Assembly (NCBI GenBank): GCA_036381495.1
Contig: DASVCS010000022.1
Span: 1-39,576, forward strand
Direction: 5' to 3'
DNA from: DASVCS01 sp036381495
GTDB taxonomy: Bacteria > Gemmatimonadota > Gemmatimonadetes > Longimicrobiales > RSA9
DNA length: 39,576 nucleotides
The notes under the pieces: model-generated
Told to the model about the DNA's origin: nothing
Seen by the model: only the letters and a program-made list of their open reading frames with translations
The model's database searches: none
Made by a program: the position numbers and the translations under genes
Part shown: positions 33,501-39,576 of the stretch, in pieces
How the letters are laid out: every line of letters starts with the position of its first letter
Position numbering within the stretch: the stretch's first letter is position 1

Positions 33501-34059
33501 GCGGCGCGGGCAGCCGGCCGTGCCACAGCCGACCATCGGCACGACCGTCACCCTCCACTTCGCCGACGCCACGCAGGCACGCGCCGCGCTGGCCGCACTG
33601 GGGACGACCGGCCTGATCAGGCCCGTCGGCGGCGGCGCCGTCAATGTCGACATCGCCGATGTCGCGGCAATCCGTCAGATCATCTCGACCGCCCACCGGG
33701 CCACGAGAACCACCCGCGCCGGGGCGGTCCCCACGACCGGGATCACGTTCGAAGCCCGCGGACAGCGCTTCACCGCGCACGTCATCCGGGGACCCGGCGG
33801 GAACTTCCTCTCGAACGAGGTCTCGTTCCGCGTGCTGCGCGAGTTGGCGCGCCGCAGCCCGCGCCCGGTCTCGTTCCACGTGCACACGCAGGGAGCCAAC
33901 GTGATCCCGCAGGACCGCAGCACGCCCGCCCGCACTCAGGCACTCACCGCCGCGCACGGCCTGCTGGGGACGCTGATCGAAACGCTGAAGCGGATCGTCC
34001 GCGCGACGGCGTCGCGCATCGCGGCGCGCCGGCGCTCGGGTGGAACGGGGACGCCGTGA
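30580..34059 (+). CDS. DUF4157 effector candidate 2 with NlpC/CHAP-like and pyroglutamyl-peptidase-like domains
   Basis: The product is 1159 residues. It has a leader (LQRLLGNRALLGLLRARGIH), two CxCGGxCxxC knuckles (C78-C87 and C134-C143), DUF4157 (PLDAPLRSFFEPRFGRDFGR; HELAH at 228-232) and a disordered linker. About residues 440-660 form a cysteine hydrolase-like domain: C450 in PADCADIAVILRHVW, then LHPGDILVWEHH and GGHSQTVV with H555. About residues 815-1110 resemble peptidase C15 (RVLLTGFDPF at 818-827, VLPVSF, RIEQFAV with E914, GNFLSNEVSF, FHVHT), but the usual catalytic Cys is S1078. A cell-wall or protein-directed toxin is inferred. Start and stop overlap the neighbours. Confidence 0.72.
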   Translation: MKASRQVDRAARAGSAPERRPEHPTPGLQRLLGNRALLGLLRARGIHPKLEIAPPHDAFEHEADRAAEAVLRMKTPPCRCGGTCAACRGHRHAVKAAARRDVLHRKQDQRNDRHDQHRSAGSGRDVFHGKAAPCTCGGKCAKCRAHGAPAAVPLAGLGSGRPLDAPLRSFFEPRFGRDFGRVRIHTGAAAAASARAVGAAAFTLGRDVVFGRGRYAPGTAAGRTLLAHELAHVIQQGADRPLAGGAEATSAAGRGGGGRARPPVLQRSTASGGARAGDAAGAQRDRAGVAAATRDSDAEGAGGAGGASGAMAAPVPILRRIASPFRLLLQRQPAQPPACTPKEPENCPTYEQWLHAFLDLIPGETFISQDGVPGGNVKRFRVLGGEVTGSGGRRRRAASRDPNAAPADRPPAPVGPRVGDHFIDHPTDQWVRQNLPENLRQTAYQLPADCADIAVILRHVWLSAHHRTEVYRGWQIGGRPAVVGDPAGGAAQARIGRVIDVAFTGNLSRMVNAYTDPDGSLIRSFARLQDLLHPGDILVWEHHDDGLSQPRTGGHSQTVVDISRDASGRITSILALQGNQPLFEAQAEEIRETLRRQGARRIPSEAALRAAPGRRIEVSTLEGEELGDVELPRRDRRPAERVWTWNDPGHTILVAAGPPRAAPRPAAGRRGRRLLDWLGSLRRATRTTLQGVFEAAMQEARATIEGGTQVPDADATSLGETAGERLWALAKSSVDRFVRRGGEQGDRGERSHFDLLHRIRAAILALGGIRPPLTSGNPHAAEVRQTFRTIDDSFTLAARGATDISFGRPLPRRSTLIRVLLTGFDPFTAIATPPAAGAWNPSGAAVLALDGEPRMPLGSRAYAAIEGVVLPVSFTAFRAGLVERILRQHAPDADAVITVSEDPNIDPGNPVRIEQFAVGVHGLRQLTVHRLFPTELRGVRRLEAVPNARPGTFGPAIIESNADVAGIAQEAANPRRGQPAVPQPTIGTTVTLHFADATQARAALAALGTTGLIRPVGGGAVNVDIADVAAIRQIISTAHRATRTTRAGAVPTTGITFEARGQRFTAHVIRGPGGNFLSNEVSFRVLRELARRSPRPVSFHVHTQGANVIPQDRSTPARTQALTAAHGLLGTLIETLKRIVRATASRIAARRRSGGTGTP

Positions 34060-35468
34060 TGGGCACCGGCGGAACCCGGACCCATCGCGCCAGGGCGCGC
34101 GCCGCTCACGCCACCGCCGCCACGCGGTTCCGTGCGCGTTCGGCGTCACCGCCGGCATCACGGCTGTCGTCACCACTGCCGCCGGCGCTCAGCCCGCTCG
34201 GCAACCGGACCACGCAACGACTGCTCCGGACGCGGCTCCCCACCGGGCTGGAGCTCTCGCGGCCGGATGGAATCCACGAGCGGGAGGCGGACCGCATCGC
34301 GGAGGAGGTGCTCCGCGTGCCCGGCGCCGCGGGTCTCGGCCCGCGGACGCCGGGCGCGGCCGGTGAGCCGGCCGCGATGATCGGTCGCGCGGCGGTGCCG
34401 GACAGCGCAGTACATACCGCCGGGTCGCGGCGCCGTGCGAGCCGGCCGGATCGCGGCGCGGCGCCGGCGCGCGGGGCATCACCGGCCGGCGCCGCGATCG
34501 CCGCGCTCGGTCCAGGCCAGCCACTGGATGCGCCGACCCGCCGCTTCTTCGAGCCGCGCTTCGGTCGCGACCTGGGGCACGTCCGCGTACACACCGGCGG
34601 ACGCGCGGCCGAATCCGCGCGCGAACTCGGTGCGCGGGCGTATGCGATCGGGCGCGACGTCGTCTTCGGCGCCGGCCGGTTCTCACCGCAGTCCGCGCCC
34701 GGCCGGAAGCTGCTGGCGCACGAGCTGGCGCACGTCGTCCAGCAGGACGCGGCGGGACCCGGACCGCGCCGGCCGATGATACGGTCGGGACCGAGAGTGA
34801 CACCCGCCCCGCCGCGCATCTACCGCCAACCCGACGGGCCGCGGCTGCGCCTGCCCACACTCGAAGTCTACAGCGCCCTGCACGGCGGCGCACTGGGGCT
34901 GCGAGGCACCGGCCTGACGGCGGACGAACGCGCCGATGCGCTCATGATCTTCGGCGCCTCGATCGACCTCGACCGCGTGCGGATCGTCGAGACGCCGGTC
35001 GTCAACGCGCCGACCACGCTCGGCAACAATATCCGGATCGCGCCCGGCTCGACGATCCCGCGGCACGTGTTGATCCACGAGCTGGCTCACGTCTGGCAGT
35101 TCCAGACGAAGGGCACCGGCTACATCTCGGATTCGATCTGGCACCAGACGGTGGCAACGGTCACCGAGGGCAACCGCGGCGCCGCGTATCGGGTGACGAT
35201 CGAGCCCGGGAAGTCGATCCACCGCTACACGGCCGAGCAGCAGGCGGTGATCATCGAGGATTACTTCCAGCACCCCGCATTGCGAGCCGACCCCGAGTAC
35301 GCACGGATGCTCGGCGAGGTCCGGCGCTCGCGGCCGATATCGATGTCGCTGATCCTCGAGGAGGCCGCCTTCGGGCCCGGTACCGCGAACCGGCGGCGGC
35401 TGCCGCCGACCGTGCCGGGCGGCTCGGCGGCGACGCCGTTCATCCCGCAGGTCCGCATCGAGTTCTGA
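34059..35468 (+). CDS. DUF4157 effector candidate 3 with a second zincin-like domain
   Basis: The product is 469 residues. An Arg/Ala-rich leader with LGNRTTQRLLRTRLPTGLEL and GIHEREADRIAEEVLRVPG precedes DUF4157 (PLDAPTRRFFEPRFGRDLGH; HELAHVVQQ at H221-H225). A second HELAH at 340-344 (VLIHELAHVWQFQTKGTGYI) is followed by HRYTAEQQAVIIEDYF with E393 and E400 as possible third metal ligands. The C-terminal half is therefore a probable second metallopeptidase. ATG 34059 overlaps the preceding TGA; a GTG one codon earlier is possible. It is the last plus-strand gene of the effector cassette. Confidence 0.72.
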   Translation: MGTGGTRTHRARARAAHATAATRFRARSASPPASRLSSPLPPALSPLGNRTTQRLLRTRLPTGLELSRPDGIHEREADRIAEEVLRVPGAAGLGPRTPGAAGEPAAMIGRAAVPDSAVHTAGSRRRASRPDRGAAPARGASPAGAAIAALGPGQPLDAPTRRFFEPRFGRDLGHVRVHTGGRAAESARELGARAYAIGRDVVFGAGRFSPQSAPGRKLLAHELAHVVQQDAAGPGPRRPMIRSGPRVTPAPPRIYRQPDGPRLRLPTLEVYSALHGGALGLRGTGLTADERADALMIFGASIDLDRVRIVETPVVNAPTTLGNNIRIAPGSTIPRHVLIHELAHVWQFQTKGTGYISDSIWHQTVATVTEGNRGAAYRVTIEPGKSIHRYTAEQQAVIIEDYFQHPALRADPEYARMLGEVRRSRPISMSLILEEAAFGPGTANRRRLPPTVPGGSAATPFIPQVRIEF

Positions 35469-35508
35469 TACCGGATTCGCGTGACCGCTTTCCGCATGAG
35501 TCTTCCAC

Positions 35509-35523
35509 CCGCGCTGTGCGCGG
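35509..35523 (+). terminator. Short hairpin between convergent genes
   Basis: CCGCGC at 35509-35514 and GCGCGG at 35518-35523 pair around TGT, 40 nt after the last DUF4157 stop and about 80 nt before the end of the minus-strand CHAP gene. No T-tract follows. The 136-nt gap has no other visible signal. Confidence 0.33.
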
Positions 35524-35604
35524 ACCCTGGTGCATGAAACGGCCCATCGCGCACGACCACGCGCACCCGCACGCGGACGGGTTTCTTACAGTCGAGGCGC
35601 CCGC

Positions 35605-36363
35605 CTACGCGTCCGGCACGTGGCCGAACCCGAGCAGCCGGTCCATCCGGGCGAGGACGTAGGAGAACCCCTGGACGCGAGGGCTGCGGTTGCCTTCAAT
35701 GGTGTAGAGCATCCCGTCGCGCACCTGGTGGACGAGACCGATGTGGCCCTGCCAGCCGGCGAGGCGAACGCGCCACCAGACGACGACGTCGCCCGGGCGG
35801 GGTTCGTACCCGCTCCCCGGCTCCTGCCCCCACCCCCGGCGTTTGAAGTGGCCCAGGATCGCGCGCGCGCTTACCGTGTACGGGAACGGCGGCGCACCAT
35901 CGTGTTGCGCGTAGCACCAGCTCACGAACGCCGCACACCACGAACTCCCCTCCGGCGCATGGCCCGCCAGGTACTTGCGCACCCACGGCCCCGAGTTGTT
36001 CCCGCCGACCTCGCCCGCGCCCGCCCGCAACTCGCCGATCGCCGCTTCCAGCGCGGCTCGGCCGCGCACGCTCCCACCCATCTCCGCGGCCGGCATCTGG
36101 GCGAAATCGACCGCCGCCGGCACCTCGATCCGGGGCTTCGGATGCGTCAGGCTCCACCACGTGAGCGGACCCACCTTGCCGTCCACCACCAGCGGGTGGC
36201 CGTGCTGATCCAGGTTCTGCGCCTGGAACGCGCGCACCGCGCGGCGCGTCTGCGGACCGAATACGCCGTCCACCTCCACCGGGAAGCCCCGCGCGACCAG
36301 CAACGTCTGGAGCTCGCGCACCTCCGCGCCACGGGTGCGCGACTCGAGGACCGGGTGTGCCAT
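35605..36363 (-). CDS. Peptidoglycan-binding and CHAP-domain hydrolase
   Basis: The product is 252 residues. Residues 1-70 form a PG_binding_1 module (RGAEVRELQTLLVARGFPVE, DGVFGPQTRRAVRAF). The C-terminal domain is a CHAP-type cysteine amidase/endopeptidase with C143 in SSWCAAFVSWCYA and H207 in GWQGHIGLVHQV. Enzymes of this design cut peptidoglycan. No signal peptide is seen, so export would need another route, for example loading into the particle or cell lysis. It faces the eCIS operon convergently and may be an effector, a release lysin or unrelated. The ATG is at the high-coordinate end; the longer upstream frame is not conserved-looking. Confidence 0.85.
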   Translation of the reverse strand: MAHPVLESRTRGAEVRELQTLLVARGFPVEVDGVFGPQTRRAVRAFQAQNLDQHGHPLVVDGKVGPLTWWSLTHPKPRIEVPAAVDFAQMPAAEMGGSVRGRAALEAAIGELRAGAGEVGGNNSGPWVRKYLAGHAPEGSSWCAAFVSWCYAQHDGAPPFPYTVSARAILGHFKRRGWGQEPGSGYEPRPGDVVVWWRVRLAGWQGHIGLVHQVRDGMLYTIEGNRSPRVQGFSYVLARMDRLLGFGHVPDA

Positions 36364-36663
36364 GGGATGCCTGCCTTCGAGAGAGTAAATGACGGGATCC
36401 GCCGGCGGCCGGCACGCCGTGCGGCGCCGCAGGCGCGATCCAATATGTGAGATGACGGCCGCGCACCACAATGACGGCGCCGGGGCTGGGGCTGAGGCTA
36501 CGTCGCGCAACCCGCCTCGGCCGACCCTAGCCCCAGCCCCAGCCCCAGCCCTAGCCCCAACCGGGTGGCACTCCGTGCCGCCCCCGGTGTATCGCCTTGC
36601 TCGATATGACGATGGCCCATCCGTGCGACGGTCCGTCCGCGTGCGGGTGAAGCTCGAACCTCG
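36364..36663 (+). repeat. Divergent intergenic region E with an asymmetric array pair
   Basis: This 300-nt region separates the minus-strand CHAP gene from the plus-strand aminotransferase, so it should hold both promoters; I could not assign -35/-10 boxes. It contains a degenerate three-unit forward array at 36483-36500 and a full reverse array CCC(YAGCCC)5 at 36525-36557, 24 nt apart. A near-perfect hairpin, GGTGGCAC and GTGCCGCC around TCC, follows at about 36564-36582. No gene was found. Confidence 0.72.
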
Positions 36664-37806
36664 ATGTTGAACGATGCGATGACGCCCCATACCGACAGCA
36701 CCACGACGCACGAGCTGCCGCCGTTCGGCCGCTTCTTCCTGCCCGGCCCGACCGAGATCCTGCCCGAGATCCTCGCGGCGCAGGTCGGGCCGATGATGGG
36801 CCACCGCTCCGCGGACATGGAAGCACTCATGGCCCGCATCCAGCCGGGGCTGAAGACCGTCTTCCGCACCGAGCGACCGGTCTACGTCTCGGCTTCCTCC
36901 GCGACGGGGCTGATGGAGGCCGCCATCCGCAACGGCGCGCGGCGGCGGGTGCTCTGCCTGACGAACGGCGCATTCGCCGAACGCTTTCACCGGATCGCCC
37001 TCGCGACCGGGCTCGAAGCCGATGCACTGGACGTGGGGTGGGGCGGCGTCCACACGCCGGAGCGGCTCGAAGCCGCGCTCCGCGGCAACGACTACGACGC
37101 GGTCACGGTCGTCCATTCGGAGACATCGACGGGCGTCCTCAACCCGATCCGCGAGCTGGCCGCCGTCGCACACGCGGCGGGCGATGTCACGATCCTCGTC
37201 GACACCGTGAGCAGCATGGCGGGCGCGCCGGTCGAGACGGACGCATGGGGTCTCGATGTCGTATTGACCGGCTCACAGAAGTGCTTCGCGCTCCCACCCG
37301 GACTCGCCTTCGCCGTCGCGCAGGAGCCCGTGCTCGAACGGGCCGAGTCGAAGGCGGACCGGGGCATCTACTTCGATTTCCTCGAATTCGAGCGCAACAT
37401 CCGCAAGAACCAGACGCCGAACACGCCCGCGGTCTCGCTGTTCTACGCACTGGCCGCGCAGCTCGAGCGGATCGAGCGCGAGACGGTCGAGGGCCGGTGG
37501 GCACGCCACGAGGCCATGGCGCACCGCGTCCACGCCTGGGTCGACGAGATGCGCGACCGCGGCATCGGGCTCGAGATCGTCGCGCCCGAGGGCTACCGCT
37601 CGCCCACCGTCACCTGCATCCGCGTCCCCGAGGGGTGGACCGGCTCGCGGCTGTGCGCCGCCGCGAAGGAACGCGGCTACACCGTCGCGCCCGGCTACGG
37701 CAAGGCACGCGACGAGATGTTCAGGATCGGACACATGGGGGATCATACGGTGGACGAGGTCGAAGCGCTGCTCGCCGCGCTCGAGGAGGCGCTGTGGGAG
37801 GGCTAG
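36664..37806 (+). CDS. Class V PLP-dependent aminotransferase (phosphoserine/alanine-glyoxylate type)
   Basis: The product is 380 residues, normal for the family. It starts the fold at FGRFFLPGPTEILPEILAAQ, has the HSETSTGVLNPIRELA cofactor region, DTVSSMAG, and the Schiff-base lysine K206 in LTGSQKCFALPPGLAF. The C-terminal small domain includes YTVAPGYGKARDEMFRIGHM. Lying just before serA on the same strand, it probably acts as the phosphoserine aminotransferase step of serine synthesis, but alanine-glyoxylate or serine-pyruvate activity cannot be excluded. ATG 36664 is used; ATG 36679 is possible. Its TAG stop lies within a GGGCTAGGG motif. Confidence 0.85.
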   Translation: MLNDAMTPHTDSTTTHELPPFGRFFLPGPTEILPEILAAQVGPMMGHRSADMEALMARIQPGLKTVFRTERPVYVSASSATGLMEAAIRNGARRRVLCLTNGAFAERFHRIALATGLEADALDVGWGGVHTPERLEAALRGNDYDAVTVVHSETSTGVLNPIRELAAVAHAAGDVTILVDTVSSMAGAPVETDAWGLDVVLTGSQKCFALPPGLAFAVAQEPVLERAESKADRGIYFDFLEFERNIRKNQTPNTPAVSLFYALAAQLERIERETVEGRWARHEAMAHRVHAWVDEMRDRGIGLEIVAPEGYRSPTVTCIRVPEGWTGSRLCAAAKERGYTVAPGYGKARDEMFRIGHMGDHTVDEVEALLAALEEALWEG

Positions 37807-38038
37807 GGATTGCCCTGGAGGGGGTGCGGTGGTGCGGAGGACGGCCCTGGTATGGCCGGGAACGGCCGGGAACGGGAGCGGGAGCGGGAACGTTTACGTT
37901 TACGGGAGTGGGGGCAGGCCGGCAGCGGGATCGAGTTCGGCGTCGGGGTCGCGGGGCCGCGAGCACGCGCACGCGCTCGCGCTCGCGCACGGCCGCAGCC
38001 ATAGGGATGCCCCCCAGCCCTAGCCCTAGCCCTAGCCC
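37800..38038 (+). repeat. Short noncoding repeat element F before serA
   Basis: The gap 37807-38062 carries a short version of the large elements. GGGCTAGGG at 37800-37808 overlaps the aminotransferase stop, then come GGAGGGGGTGCGGTGGTG near 37817, GGGAACGTTTACGTTTACGG at 37887-37906, a CGCACGCGCTCGCGC block near 37970, and a reverse array CCC(YAGCCC)4 at 38012-38038, which ends 24 nt before the serA ATG. The long G-rich tract and duplicated ~50-bp block of the larger copies are absent. No gene is seen. Confidence 0.75.
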
Positions 38039-38062
38039 TGATGCCCCGAACGGAGCGTCCGC

Positions 38063-39576
38063 ATGACGGCCTATCGAGTCCTGATCGCGGACGCGCTCAA
38101 GCCGGAGGGGCTCGCGCCGCTGCGGGCGGACGGGCGGATCGAGGTCGTCGAGAGGACGGGGCTGAAGGGCGACGAACTGGCGCAGGCGCTCATCGGCTTC
38201 GATGCCGTCATCGTCCGGAGCGCGACGCGCATCACCCGCGAATCACTGGCACTGGCGGACCGGTTGCGCGTGATCGGCCGGGCGGGGGTCGGCGTCGACA
38301 ACATCGACGTCGCGGCGGCGACGGAGAAGGGGATCGCGGTGCTGAACGCGCCGTCCGGCAACACGATCTCGGCGGCGGAGCTGGCGTTCGCGCTGCTGCT
38401 CTCGCTCGTCCGGCAGGTGCCGGCCGCGGACCGCTCGATGAAGACGGGCGAGTGGGACCGCAAACGTTTCACCGGTGTCGAGCTGAACGGGAAGACGCTG
38501 GGGCTGGTCGGCGCGGGGCGGATCGGCGGCGCGGTCGCGAGTCGGGCGCGCGCGTTCGGGATGCGCGTCGTCGCCTACGACCCCTATCTCAGCGAGGAGC
38601 GAGCCCGCTCGCTCGAGATCGAGCTGGCCCCGCTCGACGAGGTGCTCGCCCGCGCCGACGTCCTCTCGCTGCACACGCCGCTCACCGAGACGACGGCGGG
38701 GCTGATCGACGCCGAAGCGCTCGCCAGGCTCCGTCCCGGCGCGTACCTGGTCAATGCGGCGCGCGGCGGCGTGGTCGACGAGGCGGCGCTGACCGAGGCG
38801 CTCACGAGCGGCCGGCTGGCCGGTGCGGCGCTCGACGTCTTCGAGCACGAGCCGCTCCCCGCCGACCACCCGCTGCGCTCCCTGGACAACGTCGTCCTCA
38901 CGCCCCACCTGGGCGCGGCGACGACGGAGGCGCAGCAGAACGTGGCGGTCGAGGTGGCGGAGGCCGTCCGTGCTGCGCTACTCGAAGACGACCTCTCGCG
39001 CGCGGTCAACGCGCCGGCCATCGGCGGCGCGGAGATGCGCCGGCTGCGCCCGCTCCTCGACCTCGCCGAACGGCTCGGCACGCTCGCCGCCGCACTCAGC
39101 GATGGCGGCATCGCGAACGTCGAGGTGCGCTACGCCGGCGGCTCCGAGGCAGCGCTCCGGCCGCTCACCGCCGCCGTCCTCGTCGGCCTGCTCACCGAGA
39201 TCCTCGGGCGCGGCGCCGTCAACTTCGTCAACGCGGCACACCTGGCGGAATCCCGCGGCATCGAGGTCCGGCGCACCCGGACCGCGCCCCACGGCGACTA
39301 CGCCGAATACGTCGAGGTCTGCCTCGGCGATGGCGACGAGCCCCGGCGCATCGCGGGCGCACTTCTCGCCGAGGGCTTCCCGCGCATCGTCCGCATCGAT
39401 CGCTTCCGCGTCGACGTCGTCCCGCGCGGCGCGTTCGTCGTGCTCCGCAACCGCGACGTGCCGGGCGTGATCGGCCGCGTCGGCACGCTCCTCGGCCAGG
39501 CGGGCGTCAACATCGCCGAGTACCACCAGGCGCGCCTCGAGCCCGGCGGCGATGCCCTGGCCGTGGTCAGCGTCGA
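38063..39576 (+). CDS. serA: D-3-phosphoglycerate dehydrogenase, cut by the window end
   Basis: The visible 504 residues cover nearly a full long-form SerA, which oxidises 3-phosphoglycerate as the first step of serine synthesis in the cytoplasm. Seen are VIGRAGVGVDNIDVAAATEK, the NAD-binding GAGRIG at 150-155, catalytic R234 in NAARGGVVDE, H282 in TPHLGAAT, an intervening ASB-type domain, and the beginning of the C-terminal ACT domain (RNRDVPGVIGRVGTLLGQAG) that usually gives serine feedback control. There is no stop before the window end. ATG 38063 follows a reverse hexamer array by 24 nt; only a weak GGAG is present upstream. Confidence 0.95.
   Translation, partial: MTAYRVLIADALKPEGLAPLRADGRIEVVERTGLKGDELAQALIGFDAVIVRSATRITRESLALADRLRVIGRAGVGVDNIDVAAATEKGIAVLNAPSGNTISAAELAFALLLSLVRQVPAADRSMKTGEWDRKRFTGVELNGKTLGLVGAGRIGGAVASRARAFGMRVVAYDPYLSEERARSLEIELAPLDEVLARADVLSLHTPLTETTAGLIDAEALARLRPGAYLVNAARGGVVDEAALTEALTSGRLAGAALDVFEHEPLPADHPLRSLDNVVLTPHLGAATTEAQQNVAVEVAEAVRAALLEDDLSRAVNAPAIGGAEMRRLRPLLDLAERLGTLAAALSDGGIANVEVRYAGGSEAALRPLTAAVLVGLLTEILGRGAVNFVNAAHLAESRGIEVRRTRTAPHGDYAEYVEVCLGDGDEPRRIAGALLAEGFPRIVRIDRFRVDVVPRGAFVVLRNRDVPGVIGRVGTLLGQAGVNIAEYHQARLEPGGDALAVVSV

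Noticed and set aside
28874..35468. DUF4157 proteins as secreted metalloproteases unrelated to the particle
   Set aside because: They lack signal peptides, start with the LGN..QRLL-type leader typical of eCIS cargo, and lie in an overlapping run directly after the structural genes; association with the particle is more likely.
36364..37173. Upstream extension of the CHAP hydrolase frame on the minus strand
   Set aside because: The extension crosses the hexamer arrays and the opposite-strand aminotransferase; the peptidoglycan-binding domain begins right at ATG 36363.
12223..38038. Hexamer arrays as a CRISPR array or a true chromosome end
   Set aside because: There are no unique spacers of constant length, so it is not CRISPR; the arrays are internal, short, in both orientations and flanked by genes, so they are not telomeres.
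1..39576. tRNA, rRNA, riboswitch or integrase signs of an island
   Set aside because: I looked for CCA-ended cloverleafs, rRNA segments, integrase or transposase motifs and att-like repeats and saw none.

Overview
The window is very GC-rich, tightly packed bacterial DNA with runs of ATGA stop/start overlaps. It carries one large extracellular contractile injection system (eCIS, a phage-tail-like particle related to the Afp/PVC family), followed by its probable effector cassette and the start of a serine-biosynthesis locus. The base composition, the many DUF4157 effectors and a class V aminotransferase next to serA would fit Gemmatimonadota, but no rRNA or other marker is present, so the phylum is an inference of low to moderate confidence.

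Layout. At 44-3501 are the cap/terminator protein (DUF4255), an AAA+ ATPase and a helix-hairpin-helix protein. At 3528-7270 are an unusually large sheath protein and two inner-tube proteins. At 7279-8375 are a zinc-ribbon tail assembly protein and an FHW-motif microprotein, joined by a ten-T run that looks like a programmed -1 frameshift. At 8372-10020 are a long disordered protein and two small proteins. At 10022-16790 come the tube/baseplate adaptor, a LysM-like protein, a gpD-like hub, a gpV-like spike, a proline-rich repeat protein at the tip-protein position, a small unknown protein, the gp25 wedge and the first J-like baseplate protein. At 16792-26767 come the second J-like protein, a gpI/beta-helix protein and a 1433-residue fibre-like protein with a probable beta-propeller. 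At 27450-28637 is a beta-sandwich/coiled-coil protein. At 28874-35468 are three consecutive DUF4157 proteins with different C-terminal hydrolase-like domains; they are the best effector candidates. At 35605-36363, on the minus strand, is a peptidoglycan-binding CHAP hydrolase. At 36664-39576 are a class V aminotransferase and a serA cut by the window edge.

The least expected signal is noncoding. Six gaps (12202-12938, 22275-22465, 26768-27449, 28638-28873, 36364-36663 and 37807-38062) contain telomere-like hexamer arrays. In six places an array is exactly (GGGCTR)5GGG or its reverse complement, 33 nt long. Forward arrays follow stop codons and reverse arrays precede start codons. Two of the gaps also hold homologous, extremely GC-rich elements of about 0.65 kb, and a third holds a short version. 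The arrays match a G-quadruplex consensus, and they bracket the fibre gene and the coiled-coil gene as inverted repeats. The family also reaches the serA side of the window, so it is probably dispersed in the genome.

How the genes fit together: AAA ATPase, cap, sheath, tube, hub, spike, wedges and fibres make a contractile particle; the DUF4157 proteins are probable cargo; the CHAP hydrolase could act as cargo or in release. No conventional tape-measure gene was recognised.
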